Below, piece by piece: positions 15,341 through 24,111 of a stretch of 64,000 nt of DNA. Position 1 is the first letter of the stretch; every line of letters begins with the position of its first letter. The stretch is from Clostridia bacterium. Lineage in GTDB: Bacteria > Bacillota > Clostridia > UBA1381. The notes beneath the pieces are model-generated. The model was not told the DNA's origin, searched no databases, and saw only the letters and a program-made list of their open reading frames with translations. Location: positions 310,001 through 374,000 of the forward strand of contig JAGASE010000001.1 of NCBI GenBank assembly GCA_017621875.1, given 5' to 3'. A program made the position numbers and the translations under genes.

Positions 15341-17940
15341 GCTTTACCTATGCAGGAAGTGACGCTCCTGCTGTTTGCAATGTTTCGCTTACCATTAACA
15401 AAGGCGAATTTATAACGCTTTGCGGAAAATCGGGCTGCGGAAAAACTACGCTCCTGCGGCTTTTAAAGCCGGAGCTTGCACCAAACGGAAATGTAAGCGG
15501 TGAGATTTTGTTCTCAAATAGAAGGCTTTGTGAGCTTTCGCAGAGGGAGAAAAGCGGTAAAATCGGCTTTGTTATGCAAAGTCCGGAAAATCAAATTGTT
15601 ACCGATAAGGTGTGGCATGAGTTGGCATTCGGAGCGGAGAGTCTTGGCATGAAGCCTGCCGAAATCCGCACGCGTGTTGCTGAAATGGCGTCATTTTTCG
15701 GAATACAGGAGTGGTTTTATAAAAATGTAAACGAGCTTTCGGGCGGACAAAAACAGATTTTAAATCTTGCCTCGGTAATGGTGATGCAGCCCGAAGTGCT
15801 TATACTGGACGAGCCTACAAGCCGTCTTGACCCGATTGCCGCACAGGAATTTTTGCAGGTGCTCGGAAAAATAAACCGCGAGATAGGCACAACAATAATT
15901 TTGAGCGAGCATCGGACCGAGGACGCTTTTGCATTATCAACCGGAGTGCTGGTTATGGAAAACGGCAGGATTACGGCGGATGGAACGCCGGAAGCTGTGG
16001 GCAGACAGCTTATGGAAAGCGGCAGCGGTATGATGGCGGCTATGCCTGCCGCGATGCGGATTTTCGCAAAGTGCAAAGACGCAGCTGCGTTGCCTGTAAC
16101 CGTTTGTGACGCAAGACGTCGGCTTGAAGGCGTTAAGGCGGAGCAAGGCTTTAAGAAAACAGATTTTAAAAAGGAAGAAAGCAAATCGAGATTATCGGAA
16201 ACAGCGGTTAAGCTCGATAATATATGGTTTCGTTATGAAAAAAATCTGCCGGACGTCTTAAAGGGGACATCGATTGATATAAAAAAAGGCGAGTTTTATG
16301 CCATTTTGGGCGGAAACGGTGCAGGAAAAAGCACAGCCATGTCGGTCATGAGCGGAATTTTAACGCCATATCGCGGCAGTGTTTATATATGCGGCAGAAA
16401 AATCAACGAAATTGAAGATAAGTACAGCGGACTTCTTGGAGTTTTGCCGCAAAATCCGCAGACCTTGTTTGTGAAAAAAACCTTGCATGAGGATTTGTGC
16501 GATATGCTCACGGATATAGGTCTTTCAGACAGTGAGATAAACAGCGAGGTCAAAAGAGTTTCGGATATATGCGAGCTTTCGCGGCTTTTGAAAAGGCATC
16601 CGTACGACCTTTCGGGAGGAGAGCAGCAGAGGGCGGCACTTGCAAAGGTGCTATTGTTAAAGCCTGAAATACTGCTTTTGGACGAGCCGACAAAGGGAAT
16701 GGACGCTGAATTTAAAAACAAGCTGGCGAGGATTCTTGTAAGTCTTAAAAAAAGCGACGTAACGATTGTTATGGTATCGCATGATATTGAATTTTGTGCA
16801 AAATACGCCGACCGATGCGGAATGTTTTTTGACGGAGGAATAGTCAGCGAGGGAGCGGCACGGGAGTTTTTTGCGGATAAATCTTTTTATACAACGGCGG
16901 CAAGCCGTATGTCGAGGGGGATTTTGGACGGAGCTGTGCTTGATGAGGATATAATAGCCGCCTGCGGTGGAGAAGCTGAAGAACAGGAGACGGAGGAAGA
17001 GGAAAAAACATCAGCTCCTGAGCATACGAAAGAGGAAAAAGCGGTCAAGGCAAAGAAACCAAATATTGCGAAAGTTATTTTTGGCGGTATTTTCATATTG
17101 ATGCTTGTGTATGTGCATAGCATGGTTGCAGGAAAATTTACAGATTGGAAAAACACCGCTGTTCAGCTTGCGGAAATGCTGCTTGCAGCGGTAGGCTTGA
17201 TGTGCCTTCTACCGCAGGAAAAGCCGAAATCACTGACGGTTACACCCTTGAAAAAATCAAAAGGACACAGCCTTACCGCATGGGCGTGCGTTATTGCAGT
17301 ACCGATTACGGTGCTTTGCGGAAAATACCTTTTTGGGGACAGGCACTATTATTTTATAAGTCTTATGATTATATTTGAAACGCTGCTCTTTTTTGCGGCG
17401 GCGTTTGAAAAGCGAAGACCGCAGGCAAGAGAGCTGGTGGTGATAAGCGTGCTGTGTGCGATTGCAGTTTTGGGAAGAACGGCTTTTTATATGCTGCAGC
17501 AGTTTAAGCCGATGGCAGCTGTTGTGATAATTTCTGCTGTGTGCTTCGGTGCGGAGACGGGATTTTTAGTGGGAGCAGTTTCGGCGTTTGTCTCAAATTT
17601 CTTTTTCGGTCAGGGTATATGGACGCCATGGCAGATGCTTGCATTTGGTGTGGTGGGCTTTGCAGCAGGTCTTGTGTTTTATCGACGGACAGTGCCAAAC
17701 CGCATTACGATGAGTGTTTTCGGATTTTTTACAACTGTTGTTATTTACGGTGGTATAATGAATCCCGCATCGGTGCTGATGATGACGGGAAAACCGACGG
17801 TAGATGCAATACTATTGGCGTATGTCATGGGATTTCCGCTTGATGTAATTCACGGAATTTCAACGGCATTCTTCCTGTGGTTTGCGGCAGTGCCGATGAT
17901 AGAAAAGCTTGAAAGAATTAAAATAAAATACGGAATATGA
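15313..17940 (+). CDS. Fused ECF transporter: two ATPases plus S component
   Basis: One chain of 875 residues combining three normally separate subunits. ATPase 1: Walker A GKSGCGKT at 38-45, LSGGQ at 142-146, LILDEP at 163-168. ATPase 2: GGNGAGKST at 333-341, LSGGEQQ at 433-439, LLLDEP at 454-459. An acidic, Glu-rich linker spans about 555-590. The C-terminal part, about 590-875, is hydrophobic and ends with an S-component-like domain (VVISVLCAIAVLGRTAFYML; FFFGQGIWTPWQM; FPLDVIHGISTAFF). With EcfT it would form a complete transporter; the riboswitch points to cobalamin or a precursor. Walker and signature motifs look intact in both halves. GGGAGAG precedes the ATG. Confidence 0.88.
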   Translation: MVCYEVKNLSFTYAGSDAPAVCNVSLTINKGEFITLCGKSGCGKTTLLRLLKPELAPNGNVSGEILFSNRRLCELSQREKSGKIGFVMQSPENQIVTDKVWHELAFGAESLGMKPAEIRTRVAEMASFFGIQEWFYKNVNELSGGQKQILNLASVMVMQPEVLILDEPTSRLDPIAAQEFLQVLGKINREIGTTIILSEHRTEDAFALSTGVLVMENGRITADGTPEAVGRQLMESGSGMMAAMPAAMRIFAKCKDAAALPVTVCDARRRLEGVKAEQGFKKTDFKKEESKSRLSETAVKLDNIWFRYEKNLPDVLKGTSIDIKKGEFYAILGGNGAGKSTAMSVMSGILTPYRGSVYICGRKINEIEDKYSGLLGVLPQNPQTLFVKKTLHEDLCDMLTDIGLSDSEINSEVKRVSDICELSRLLKRHPYDLSGGEQQRAALAKVLLLKPEILLLDEPTKGMDAEFKNKLARILVSLKKSDVTIVMVSHDIEFCAKYADRCGMFFDGGIVSEGAAREFFADKSFYTTAASRMSRGILDGAVLDEDIIAACGGEAEEQETEEEEKTSAPEHTKEEKAVKAKKPNIAKVIFGGIFILMLVYVHSMVAGKFTDWKNTAVQLAEMLLAAVGLMCLLPQEKPKSLTVTPLKKSKGHSLTAWACVIAVPITVLCGKYLFGDRHYYFISLMIIFETLLFFAAAFEKRRPQARELVVISVLCAIAVLGRTAFYMLQQFKPMAAVVIISAVCFGAETGFLVGAVSAFVSNFFFGQGIWTPWQMLAFGVVGFAAGLVFYRRTVPNRITMSVFGFFTTVVIYGGIMNPASVLMMTGKPTVDAILLAYVMGFPLDVIHGISTAFFLWFAAVPMIEKLERIKIKYGI

Positions 17941-17942
17941 TT

Positions 17943-17979
17943 AAAAATCCCGTTATCGAATTTGATAACGGGATTTTAA
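17943..17979. terminator. Bidirectional terminator between the ECF gene and pheT
   Basis: AAAATCCCGTTATC pairs with GATAACGGGATTTT around GAATTT, flanked by A and T runs, serving both converging units. Confidence 0.85.
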
Positions 17980-17981
17980 CT

Positions 17982-20366
17982 TTATCTTAATTGTGCGTTA
18001 TTCTTATACTGCAAATCCTTTACGATTTTGTTAAATACCTTATTAACTTCTTCGCTTGTCAGGCTTCGGTCAACCGCACGGAAAGAAATTGCAAAGGCTA
18101 CGCTCTTTTTACCCTCAGGGATTCTGTCACCTTCGTAAACGTCAAAGAGCTTTATGCTTTCAAGAAGTGATCCCGATGCTTTAATCATTGTTGCCTCAAG
18201 GTCGCCTACTGCCACCGTTTTATCAACCAAAACCGCAATATCACGCTCTGCCGCAGGGAATTTCGGAAGTGCCTTGTACTTGATGTTATTGTCAACACAC
18301 TTAAAGCTTCCTGCGATATCAATTTCAGCAACGTAGCACGGAATATCAATATCGAAATTCTTGCATACATCAGGGTGAGCCTCGCCGACAATACCGATTT
18401 TACTGCCGTCTTTATATAAAGCCGCAGCTCTGCCGGGGTGCAGTGACGGACAGTCGGTAAGCTGCTTCCATTCAACTCCCTTCATGTTAAGGCTGTCAAA
18501 TGCCGCCTCTAAAACGCCCTTTATGTCAAAGAAATCTATTTCCTTGCCGTACATGCCGATTGCCAGCTTTTCCGGCTCATTCGGCAGCTTGCCTGCCTCG
18601 GTCGGCAGATAAACCTTGCTGATTTCAAACAGCGATGCCGCCTCATTTTTGCGGTTGTAGTTGTAGGAAAGGGTTCTCAGCATGGACGCAAGCATTGTTG
18701 TACGCATGATTGAGGTGTCCTCGCCAAGTGGATTACGAATTTTAACGACATTTCTGAATGTGCTGCCATCGGGAAGATTAAGCTTGTCAAATTCGTCCGG
18801 ACCTGTAAAGGTAAAGGTGAAGATTTCATTCATGCCCTGAGCAGTAAGAGCTGCGGACAAATTCTTTCTGAAAATCTGCATAGGTGAATAAAAGCCCTTT
18901 GTAGCCTCACCCGAAATGAGCGTTGTGGGGATTTTGTTGTATCCGTAAAATCTTGCTATTTCCTCCGCAATGTCTGCCTCTGCCTCAATGTCGGGACGGA
19001 AGGACGGAGCTGTGATTTCCATTTTGTCAAGGTCAACAATAAATTCTATTGCTCTTAAATATTCAGCCATTTCCTCTTTTGAAATATCAATTCCCAAAAA
19101 TGCATTAATTTTTTCAGGACGGAATTTTAGCACTGTAGGCTCTTTTATATTTCCCTTAACGTCCAGCATGCCGCCTACGATTTCGCCGCAGCCAAGCTCC
19201 TCTACGAGCTGGCACGCACGCTCGATTGCAGGAACCGTATTGTTCGGGTCAAGTCCCTTTTCGTAGCGGGAGGACGCTTCTGTACGAAGTCCGGCTTTTT
19301 GTGCGGTAAGACGAACAGATACCGCGTCAAAGGTGGCTGATTCAAAGATAACGGTGTCGGTGTCGTCCTCGATTTCCGAGTTAAAGCCGCCCATTACGCC
19401 TGCGATTGCAACAGCCTTGCTTGCGTCTGCGATAACGAGGTCGTTGGAATTAAGAGTTCTGTCCTGCTCATCAAGAGTTTTGATAACCTCGCCGTCGGCA
19501 GCGTCACGCACGATAATTTTGCCGCCGTCTAAGTGACGCAGGTCAAATGCATGCATAGGCTGACCGTATTCCAAAAGGATATAGTTTGTGATGTCAACAA
19601 TATTGTTTATTGAACGGATACCGGCAGCCTTTAAGCGATGTACCATCCAGTCGGGTGAAGGTCCGATTTTTACATTTTTAACCATTCTTGCACAGTACCG
19701 CAGACACTTGTCGGGGTTTTCAACAGTAACCGAGATTGTATCTGCGATGTTTTCTGAATTTTCGGAAAATTCAGGCTTTTTAACACCGAAAGGTCTTTTA
19801 AAGGTAGCCGCAGTTTCACGAGCTAAGCCAATTACGCTGAAGCAGTCGGGACGGTTGGAGGTTATTTCAAACTCAACAACGTCCTCATTCAAATGGAAGA
19901 AATCCTTTATATCCATTCCAACCTGTGTGTCCTCCGGCAGGATAAGTATGCCGTATTCCGGCTCCCATGAAAGGTCAGCCTCTGTAAGACCAAGCTCCTC
20001 GTGCGAGCAAAGCATACCACAGGATTCAACGCCTCTTAATTTTCCTGTTTTGATATGCACTCCGCCGGGGAGGTAGGAATCATTTTTTGCAACAGGCACA
20101 ATTTGTCCAACCTTAACGTTCGGTGCTCCTGTTACGATTTGAAGGGTTTCGTCTCCTACATCTACTTGGCAGATAACCATGTGGTCAGAGTCGGGATGCT
20201 CGGTTATTTCGAGAATTTTGCCGCAAACCACGTTCTTGATGTCCTCTCCCATGTTCTCAATGGTTTCAACCTTCGAGCCTGTCATGGTGAGTGCTTCGTT
20301 ATATTCCTTCGGCGTAATGCCGCTTATGTCAGTATAGTCATTAAACCAACTCATTGGTACTTTCAT
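17982..20366 (-). CDS. pheT: Phenylalanine--tRNA ligase beta subunit
   Basis: Beta subunit of PheRS, 794 residues, the full usual length. The N-terminal tRNA-binding (OB) domain spans about 40-150 (ITEHPDSDHMVICQVDVG). The B3/B4 editing region and B5 domain follow (GQPMHAFDLRHLDGGKIIVR). The catalytic-like core and the C-terminal anticodon-binding FDX-ACB domain (about 700-794, KFPAAERDIAVLVDKTV) are present. It works with the alpha subunit in an alpha2-beta2 enzyme in the cytoplasm. It lies 21 bases behind pheS in a T-box-controlled operon. Confidence 0.97.
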   Translation of the reverse strand: MKVPMSWFNDYTDISGITPKEYNEALTMTGSKVETIENMGEDIKNVVCGKILEITEHPDSDHMVICQVDVGDETLQIVTGAPNVKVGQIVPVAKNDSYLPGGVHIKTGKLRGVESCGMLCSHEELGLTEADLSWEPEYGILILPEDTQVGMDIKDFFHLNEDVVEFEITSNRPDCFSVIGLARETAATFKRPFGVKKPEFSENSENIADTISVTVENPDKCLRYCARMVKNVKIGPSPDWMVHRLKAAGIRSINNIVDITNYILLEYGQPMHAFDLRHLDGGKIIVRDAADGEVIKTLDEQDRTLNSNDLVIADASKAVAIAGVMGGFNSEIEDDTDTVIFESATFDAVSVRLTAQKAGLRTEASSRYEKGLDPNNTVPAIERACQLVEELGCGEIVGGMLDVKGNIKEPTVLKFRPEKINAFLGIDISKEEMAEYLRAIEFIVDLDKMEITAPSFRPDIEAEADIAEEIARFYGYNKIPTTLISGEATKGFYSPMQIFRKNLSAALTAQGMNEIFTFTFTGPDEFDKLNLPDGSTFRNVVKIRNPLGEDTSIMRTTMLASMLRTLSYNYNRKNEAASLFEISKVYLPTEAGKLPNEPEKLAIGMYGKEIDFFDIKGVLEAAFDSLNMKGVEWKQLTDCPSLHPGRAAALYKDGSKIGIVGEAHPDVCKNFDIDIPCYVAEIDIAGSFKCVDNNIKYKALPKFPAAERDIAVLVDKTVAVGDLEATMIKASGSLLESIKLFDVYEGDRIPEGKKSVAFAISFRAVDRSLTSEEVNKVFNKIVKDLQYKNNAQLR

Positions 20367-20387
20367 TTTTATCAGTCCTTTCCGTAA

Positions 20388-21407
20388 TTAAAATTGCTTT
20401 AAGAATCTCACGTCATTTTCAAAGAACAGTCTGATATCATTGATATCGTATCTGCCCATAACAAGTCTTTCAAGACCGATACCGAAGGCAAAGCCTGAAT
20501 AAACCTCGGGGTCAATGCCGCAGCCGGCAAGCACCTTCGGGTGAACCATGCCGCCGCCCAAAATTTCAATCCAGCCCTCGCCCTTGCAGACGCTGCAGCC
20601 CTTGCCGCCGCAGCTGAAGCAGCATACGTCGGTTTCAACAGACGGCTCTGTGAACGGGAAGTGATGCGGACGGAAACGGCATTTTGCGTTTTCGCCGTAG
20701 ATTGAACGGATAAGGGTTTCAAGCGTTCCCTTTAAATCCGCCATGGTGATGCCCTTGTCCACAACAAGACCTTCAATCTGATGGAAGATAGGTGAATGTG
20801 TTGCGTCAACAGCGTCACTTCTGTAAACTCTGCCCGGTGAGATAATTCTTATCGGAGGCTTTGTGTTTTCCATAACACGAATCTGCATTGGCGATGTTTG
20901 TGTTCTTAAAACTATATTGTCCTCAACATAGAAGGAATCCTGCGTGTCGCGTGCAGGGTGATTTTTCGGAATGTTAAGAGCCTCAAAGTTGTAATAATCG
21001 GTTTCAACCTCAGGTCCTTCTGCAATTTGAAAGCCCATGCCGATTACTGCGTCCTTGAACTCGTTAAGAACCTTTGTAAGTGGGTGAAGATTACCGATTT
21101 CGGACTTTTTGCCCGGCATGGAAATGTCAATCACCTCTGCCTTTAGCTTAGCCTCCTGGATAACCTTTGCCATCTCTGCCTTCTTTTTATCGATTTCACC
21201 CGATAAAAATTCTCTTATCTCGTTTGCAAGAGCACCTATTACCGGACGCTCCTCTGCACTAAGGCTTCCCATGCCTTTTAGAATTGATGTAAGCTCGCCC
21301 TTTTTGCCGAGATATTTGATGCGTATTTCCTCTAAGCTTTCGATGCTCTGTACGCTTGCGAGCTGTGCTTCCACACTTTTTTTGATTTCTTCAAGCTGCT
21401 GTTTCAT
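20388..21407 (-). CDS. pheS: Phenylalanine--tRNA ligase alpha subunit
   Basis: Catalytic subunit of PheRS, 339 residues. The N-terminal coiled-coil arm (1-90) contacts tRNA. Class II motifs follow, including [12 protein letters not shown], the motif-2 strand [20 protein letters not shown], and the motif-3 region [17 protein letters not shown]. The ATG at 21407 has GGAGG upstream; an in-frame extension to 21449 lies in the untranslated leader. Transcription is controlled by the T-box element upstream. Confidence 0.97.
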   Translation of the reverse strand: MKQQLEEIKKSVEAQLASVQSIESLEEIRIKYLGKKGELTSILKGMGSLSAEERPVIGALANEIREFLSGEIDKKKAEMAKVIQEAKLKAEVIDISMPGKKSEIGNLHPLTKVLNEFKDAVIGMGFQIAEGPEVETDYYNFEALNIPKNHPARDTQDSFYVEDNIVLRTQTSPMQIRVMENTKPPIRIISPGRVYRSDAVDATHSPIFHQIEGLVVDKGITMADLKGTLETLIRSIYGENAKCRFRPHHFPFTEPSVETDVCCFSCGGKGCSVCKGEGWIEILGGGMVHPKVLAGCGIDPEVYSGFAFGIGLERLVMGRYDINDIRLFFENDVRFLKQF

Positions 21408-21555
21408 ACATTTTCCTCCTTTTTCAAACAAGAAAAGCTGTCTTGCCAAACGTTGTTGCGGTGGCAGGAAGTGACCTTGCTTTTCTTACGCCCATATTAC
21501 TGCATGGACAGTTAAATTATTTTTTATATGATTAGGAAAAGAATTTTCCGTTACA

Positions 21556-21817
21556 CAAAAAATACTCCGCCCTAATATTTTAGGGACGAAGTAAAAATCT
21601 CCGCGGTACCACCCGTATTTCCGCAAAGCTTGCGGACACTCATTTTTCGGTCTTACGTGCCGTAGACGGTATGGGCTACACACTAAAAAGCTTCACTCAT
21701 ACAGCTCCGAAAGGAAATTTGGGATATGCAGGTACCGAAGCGGCTCACAGCCGATGACCGCAACTCTCTTTTGGAAAGCATATCTTACTTTGTTTCATCA
21801 TCGCTTTTATTCCATAT
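21556..21817 (-). promoter_or_regulatory. T-box leader of pheST
   Basis: The T-box GGGTGGTACCGCGG is read on the minus strand at 21614-21601, followed by a terminator stem (TCCCTAA/TTAGGG core, about 21598-21556) and a T run. Upstream, GATATGC and GCATATC close a Stem I-like hairpin. UUC triplets (phenylalanine) occur at 21739-21737 and 21716-21714; the first, within Stem I, is the better specifier candidate. Uncharged tRNA-Phe should stabilise the antiterminator and switch on pheST. Confidence 0.88.
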
Positions 21818-21823
21818 GCAGTA

Positions 21824-21852
21824 ATTATATCACAATTTTTTTATAATTACAA
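21824..21852 (-). promoter_or_regulatory. Promoter of the pheST T-box leader
   Basis: On the minus strand TTGTAA (21852-21847) and TATAAT (21829-21824) are 17 bases apart. Confidence 0.65.
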
Positions 21853-21909
21853 TAGTTTTTGTAAATTTTTTTCTGCGGCGGAATATAATAGAGGTGAGGG
21901 GGAATTCCT

Positions 21910-22179
21910 ATGAAAGAAAATATAAGTGATAAGCTGACCCGCATGCTTTCGGGAGTGGACGGAAATAAATTGAAAATCTCTGCGGACGCTGTTTCCAAGC
22001 TGCTCGCAACTCCTGAGGGACAACGGTTTAAAAACTCGCTTTCCGAGAGCGATAAAAAAGCTCTTATAGAGAAGTTTATGAGCCTCGATGCAAATGAGGT
22101 AAGTGAAAAGCTGAAAAATGCCGATATGTCAAAGCTTGGCAATATGTCGGCGGAGGATATTATGAAAAAGCTGAGGTGA
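21910..22179 (+). CDS. Small helical protein of unknown function
   Basis: Soluble, charged protein of 89 residues that I do not recognise. The pattern is all helical, with a central KLLATPEGQRFKNSLSESDK and the ending MSAEDIMKKLR. There are no cysteines, signal or membrane segment. A strong GAGGTGAGGGGG precedes the ATG. It is the first of three closely packed genes (gaps of 6 and 11 bases). A TATAAT at 21884-21889 lies very close to the ribosome site, so the promoter is unclear. Confidence 0.7.
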   Translation: MKENISDKLTRMLSGVDGNKLKISADAVSKLLATPEGQRFKNSLSESDKKALIEKFMSLDANEVSEKLKNADMSKLGNMSAEDIMKKLR

Positions 22180-22185
22180 AAAAAT

Positions 22186-22629
22186 TTGGCAGATATGATG
22201 AGTACCCTACGGGGGATTTTGGGAGATAATGCCGATGACAAAATCAAGACTGCTATGAGTATGCTGTCTTCAACAGGGCTTTTGCAGGGCGGTCAGCCAA
22301 GCAGTGTGGCGACGCAGCCGAAAAAAAGCGAAAGGCTTGCGGAGGAGATAAATGACAGTATAACCATAGATGATACTGAGAAATTTGAAAAAAATGAGAT
22401 CAGCACTCAGCCGCAGCCTGGCAATAGCTCTCCTGTGCTGACGCCTGAAGGCTTGGAGCTTTTGGGACAGATAAGAGGTATGGTAGACAGGATTTCAAAC
22501 ACAAACGATTCACGTTCGGATTTGCTGAAATCTCTTAAGCCATTTATGCGAAGTGATCGCCAGCGTAGTATTGATAAGCTGATAAGAGTAATAAATATAG
22601 GAAGGTTTTCGGGATTATTCGGAAGGTAG
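22186..22629 (+). CDS. Hypothetical protein with LLKSLKPF motif
   Basis: Protein of 147 residues, start TTG with GAGGTGA eight bases upstream. N-terminal helix (MMSTLRGILGDNADDKIKTA), a disordered, Ser/Gln/Pro-rich middle (about 35-85), and a conserved-looking C-terminus with LTPEGLELLGQIRGMVDRI and DLLKSLKPFMRSDRQRSIDK. I recall the 'LK-P-hydrophobic...RQ..ID' tail from uncharacterised clostridial proteins, but no function is known to me. It sits between two other unknown small genes, suggesting they work together. Confidence 0.7.
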   Translation: MADMMSTLRGILGDNADDKIKTAMSMLSSTGLLQGGQPSSVATQPKKSERLAEEINDSITIDDTEKFEKNEISTQPQPGNSSPVLTPEGLELLGQIRGMVDRISNTNDSRSDLLKSLKPFMRSDRQRSIDKLIRVINIGRFSGLFGR

Positions 22630-22640
22630 AGGACTGAAAT

Positions 22641-22898
22641 ATGTATCGAAGATATTACAGCTACAATGATATGCCGCAGATTGCTGTGCGGAACGAGAAA
22701 AAAACGGAGGAGGTACATAAATGCGAGGAGCAGGAAAAGTGTACCGACAAAAATGCGGCGGACAATAAGCTGTTTGGAAAATTTGAGCTTGATGACATAA
22801 TTTTGGCGGTAATTATCCTTGTACTTCTCATGGACGACGGCGATGACACTGTTCTTTTGATTGCTCTTGCCGCTGTTTTCTTGACAGGGCTTATATAA
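22641..22898 (+). CDS. Small membrane protein of unknown function
   Basis: Protein of 85 residues. The N-terminal half is polar and rich in charged residues, with two cysteines. The C-terminal half has two short hydrophobic segments (DDIILAVIILVLLM and TVLLIALAAVFLTGLI) separated by the acidic turn DDGDD, giving a hairpin-like membrane anchor. Third gene of the unknown trio, 11 bases after its neighbour. No family is recognised with confidence. Confidence 0.65.
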   Translation: MYRRYYSYNDMPQIAVRNEKKTEEVHKCEEQEKCTDKNAADNKLFGKFELDDIILAVIILVLLMDDGDDTVLLIALAAVFLTGLI

Positions 22899-22960
22899 AG
22901 AGCTGTAATTTTGAAAATAAATATTTGCGGTGTACTTGTATGCCGCAGCTTTTACGCATG

Positions 22961-23001
22961 AAAAAACCGTGCTGAAGCGAAAGGCTTGGGCACGGTTTTT
23001 G
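22961..23001. terminator. Bidirectional terminator
   Basis: AAAACCGTGC pairs with GCACGGTTTT across a 15-20 base loop, flanked by A and T runs. It separates the unknown trio from ymdB on the other strand. Confidence 0.8.
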
Positions 23002-23013
23002 TGTTTTAGTTTA

Positions 23014-23790
23014 TTAATATTCCTTGTAAATTCTTTCGATGCCAACGGTCTTGCCGGTATTTGTGTCAATATCAAATATTGCACCGCAGAATTGTCCGGC
23101 ACCGTTTGCAACAGTGAATTTTTGCGGCATACCGTTCAAAAATCTTTTGATGATTGTGTTCTTGTCAACTCCCAGGATTGAGCAGGAGGGCCCGGTCATT
23201 CCGAGGTCGGTGATATATCCCGTTCCGCCCGGAAGGATTTTGTTATCGGCTGTCTGAACGTGTGTGTGCGTTCCGAAAACTGCACTGCATCTTCCGTCAA
23301 GGTAGTATCCGAGAGCCATTTTTTCGCTGGTTGCCTCGGCGTGGAAATCCACAAAAATTATATCAGCCTTTCCCTGCATTGCCTCGATTTCGGCATCAGC
23401 CGCAAAGAATGGGGAGGAGGCAGGCTGCTGTATATACGTTCTGCCTATAAGGTTGATGACTCCCACACGTACACCGTTTTTTGCGGTTATAATTGTGCTG
23501 CCCTGTCCGGGGACAACTCCTTCAAAGTTAGCCGGGCGAATAACATTGTCGTTATAACGCATAACGCTTTCTATATCGGGACAGCCCCATGTGTGGTTGC
23601 CGGTGGTGAATACATCAATGCCCGATTTTGAAAGCTCCTCATAAACCGGCTTTGAAAGACCTCTGCCATGAGCCGCGTTTTCGGCATTTGCGATGATAAA
23701 ATCAACCTCTGACCGCAAGTTTTCAAGCTCTTCAAAGACGGCGTTTCTGCCGATACGCCCAAAAATATCGCCTATTGTAAGAATTTTCAT
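23014..23790 (-). CDS. ymdB: YmdB-family metallophosphoesterase
   Basis: Protein of 258 residues of the TIGR00282/YmdB family, whose members hydrolyse 2',3'-cyclic nucleotides and influence RNase Y-linked decisions in Bacillus. Metal-binding motifs are visible: GDIFGRIGR near the N-terminus, IANAENAAHGRG, TGNHTWG, VDFHAEATSEK and FGTHTHVQTAD. It is complete in length. It lies just downstream of rny on the same strand, as in many Firmicutes, but is separated from it by a 320-base repeat-filled gap. Confidence 0.93.
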   Translation of the reverse strand: MKILTIGDIFGRIGRNAVFEELENLRSEVDFIIANAENAAHGRGLSKPVYEELSKSGIDVFTTGNHTWGCPDIESVMRYNDNVIRPANFEGVVPGQGSTIITAKNGVRVGVINLIGRTYIQQPASSPFFAADAEIEAMQGKADIIFVDFHAEATSEKMALGYYLDGRCSAVFGTHTHVQTADNKILPGGTGYITDLGMTGPSCSILGVDKNTIIKRFLNGMPQKFTVANGAGQFCGAIFDIDTNTGKTVGIERIYKEY

Positions 23791-23816
23791 AGTAATAGTC
23801 GCCTTTCCTTGACATT

Positions 23817-24102
23817 GAAGCGGTTATCAAATATGATAACCGCTTCAGACTGTCGAAAAAGTCGCATAACCGCAGAAAATAAAAATTATTATCTCTGTTT
23901 GTATTAAGAATAGTAATTTTAAATTTATTATATTTTTACGAAAATGCAATAAAACTCTGCTTTTTCCGTTTTAAAGCCCTACCGTACCCACGTACGCCTA
24001 CGTGCTTTAAAACAAAAAATTCTGCTTTCTTTTTCGGCATCTGCAAACGTGCCGATAAGTTTATCGACACGTTCAAGCGGTTATCAAATATGATAACCGC
24101 TT
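23817..24102. repeat. Composite palindromic repeat between rny and ymdB
   Basis: The gap of 321 bases holds two copies of the same hairpin (AAGCGGTTATCA-AATA-TGATAACCGCTT) at about 23817-23846 and 24075-24102. Between them lie GACT-GTCGAAAA-AGTC, an outer GTTTTAAAGC/GCTTTAAAAC stem near 23970-24013 enclosing a GTACCCACGTACGCCTACGTG segment, and CGATAA-GT-TTATCG near 24053-24066. No gene is supported. The second copy is followed by TTTTTG on the plus strand, although both neighbours are on the minus strand. Confidence 0.65.
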
Positions 24103-24111
24103 TTTGTATAA

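Noticed and set aside
21865-21909. A sigma-A promoter for the unknown trio
   Set aside because: TATAAT at 21884-21889 has a 19-base spacer to the nearest TTGTAA and would start transcription inside the ribosome site, so it was not listed as a feature.
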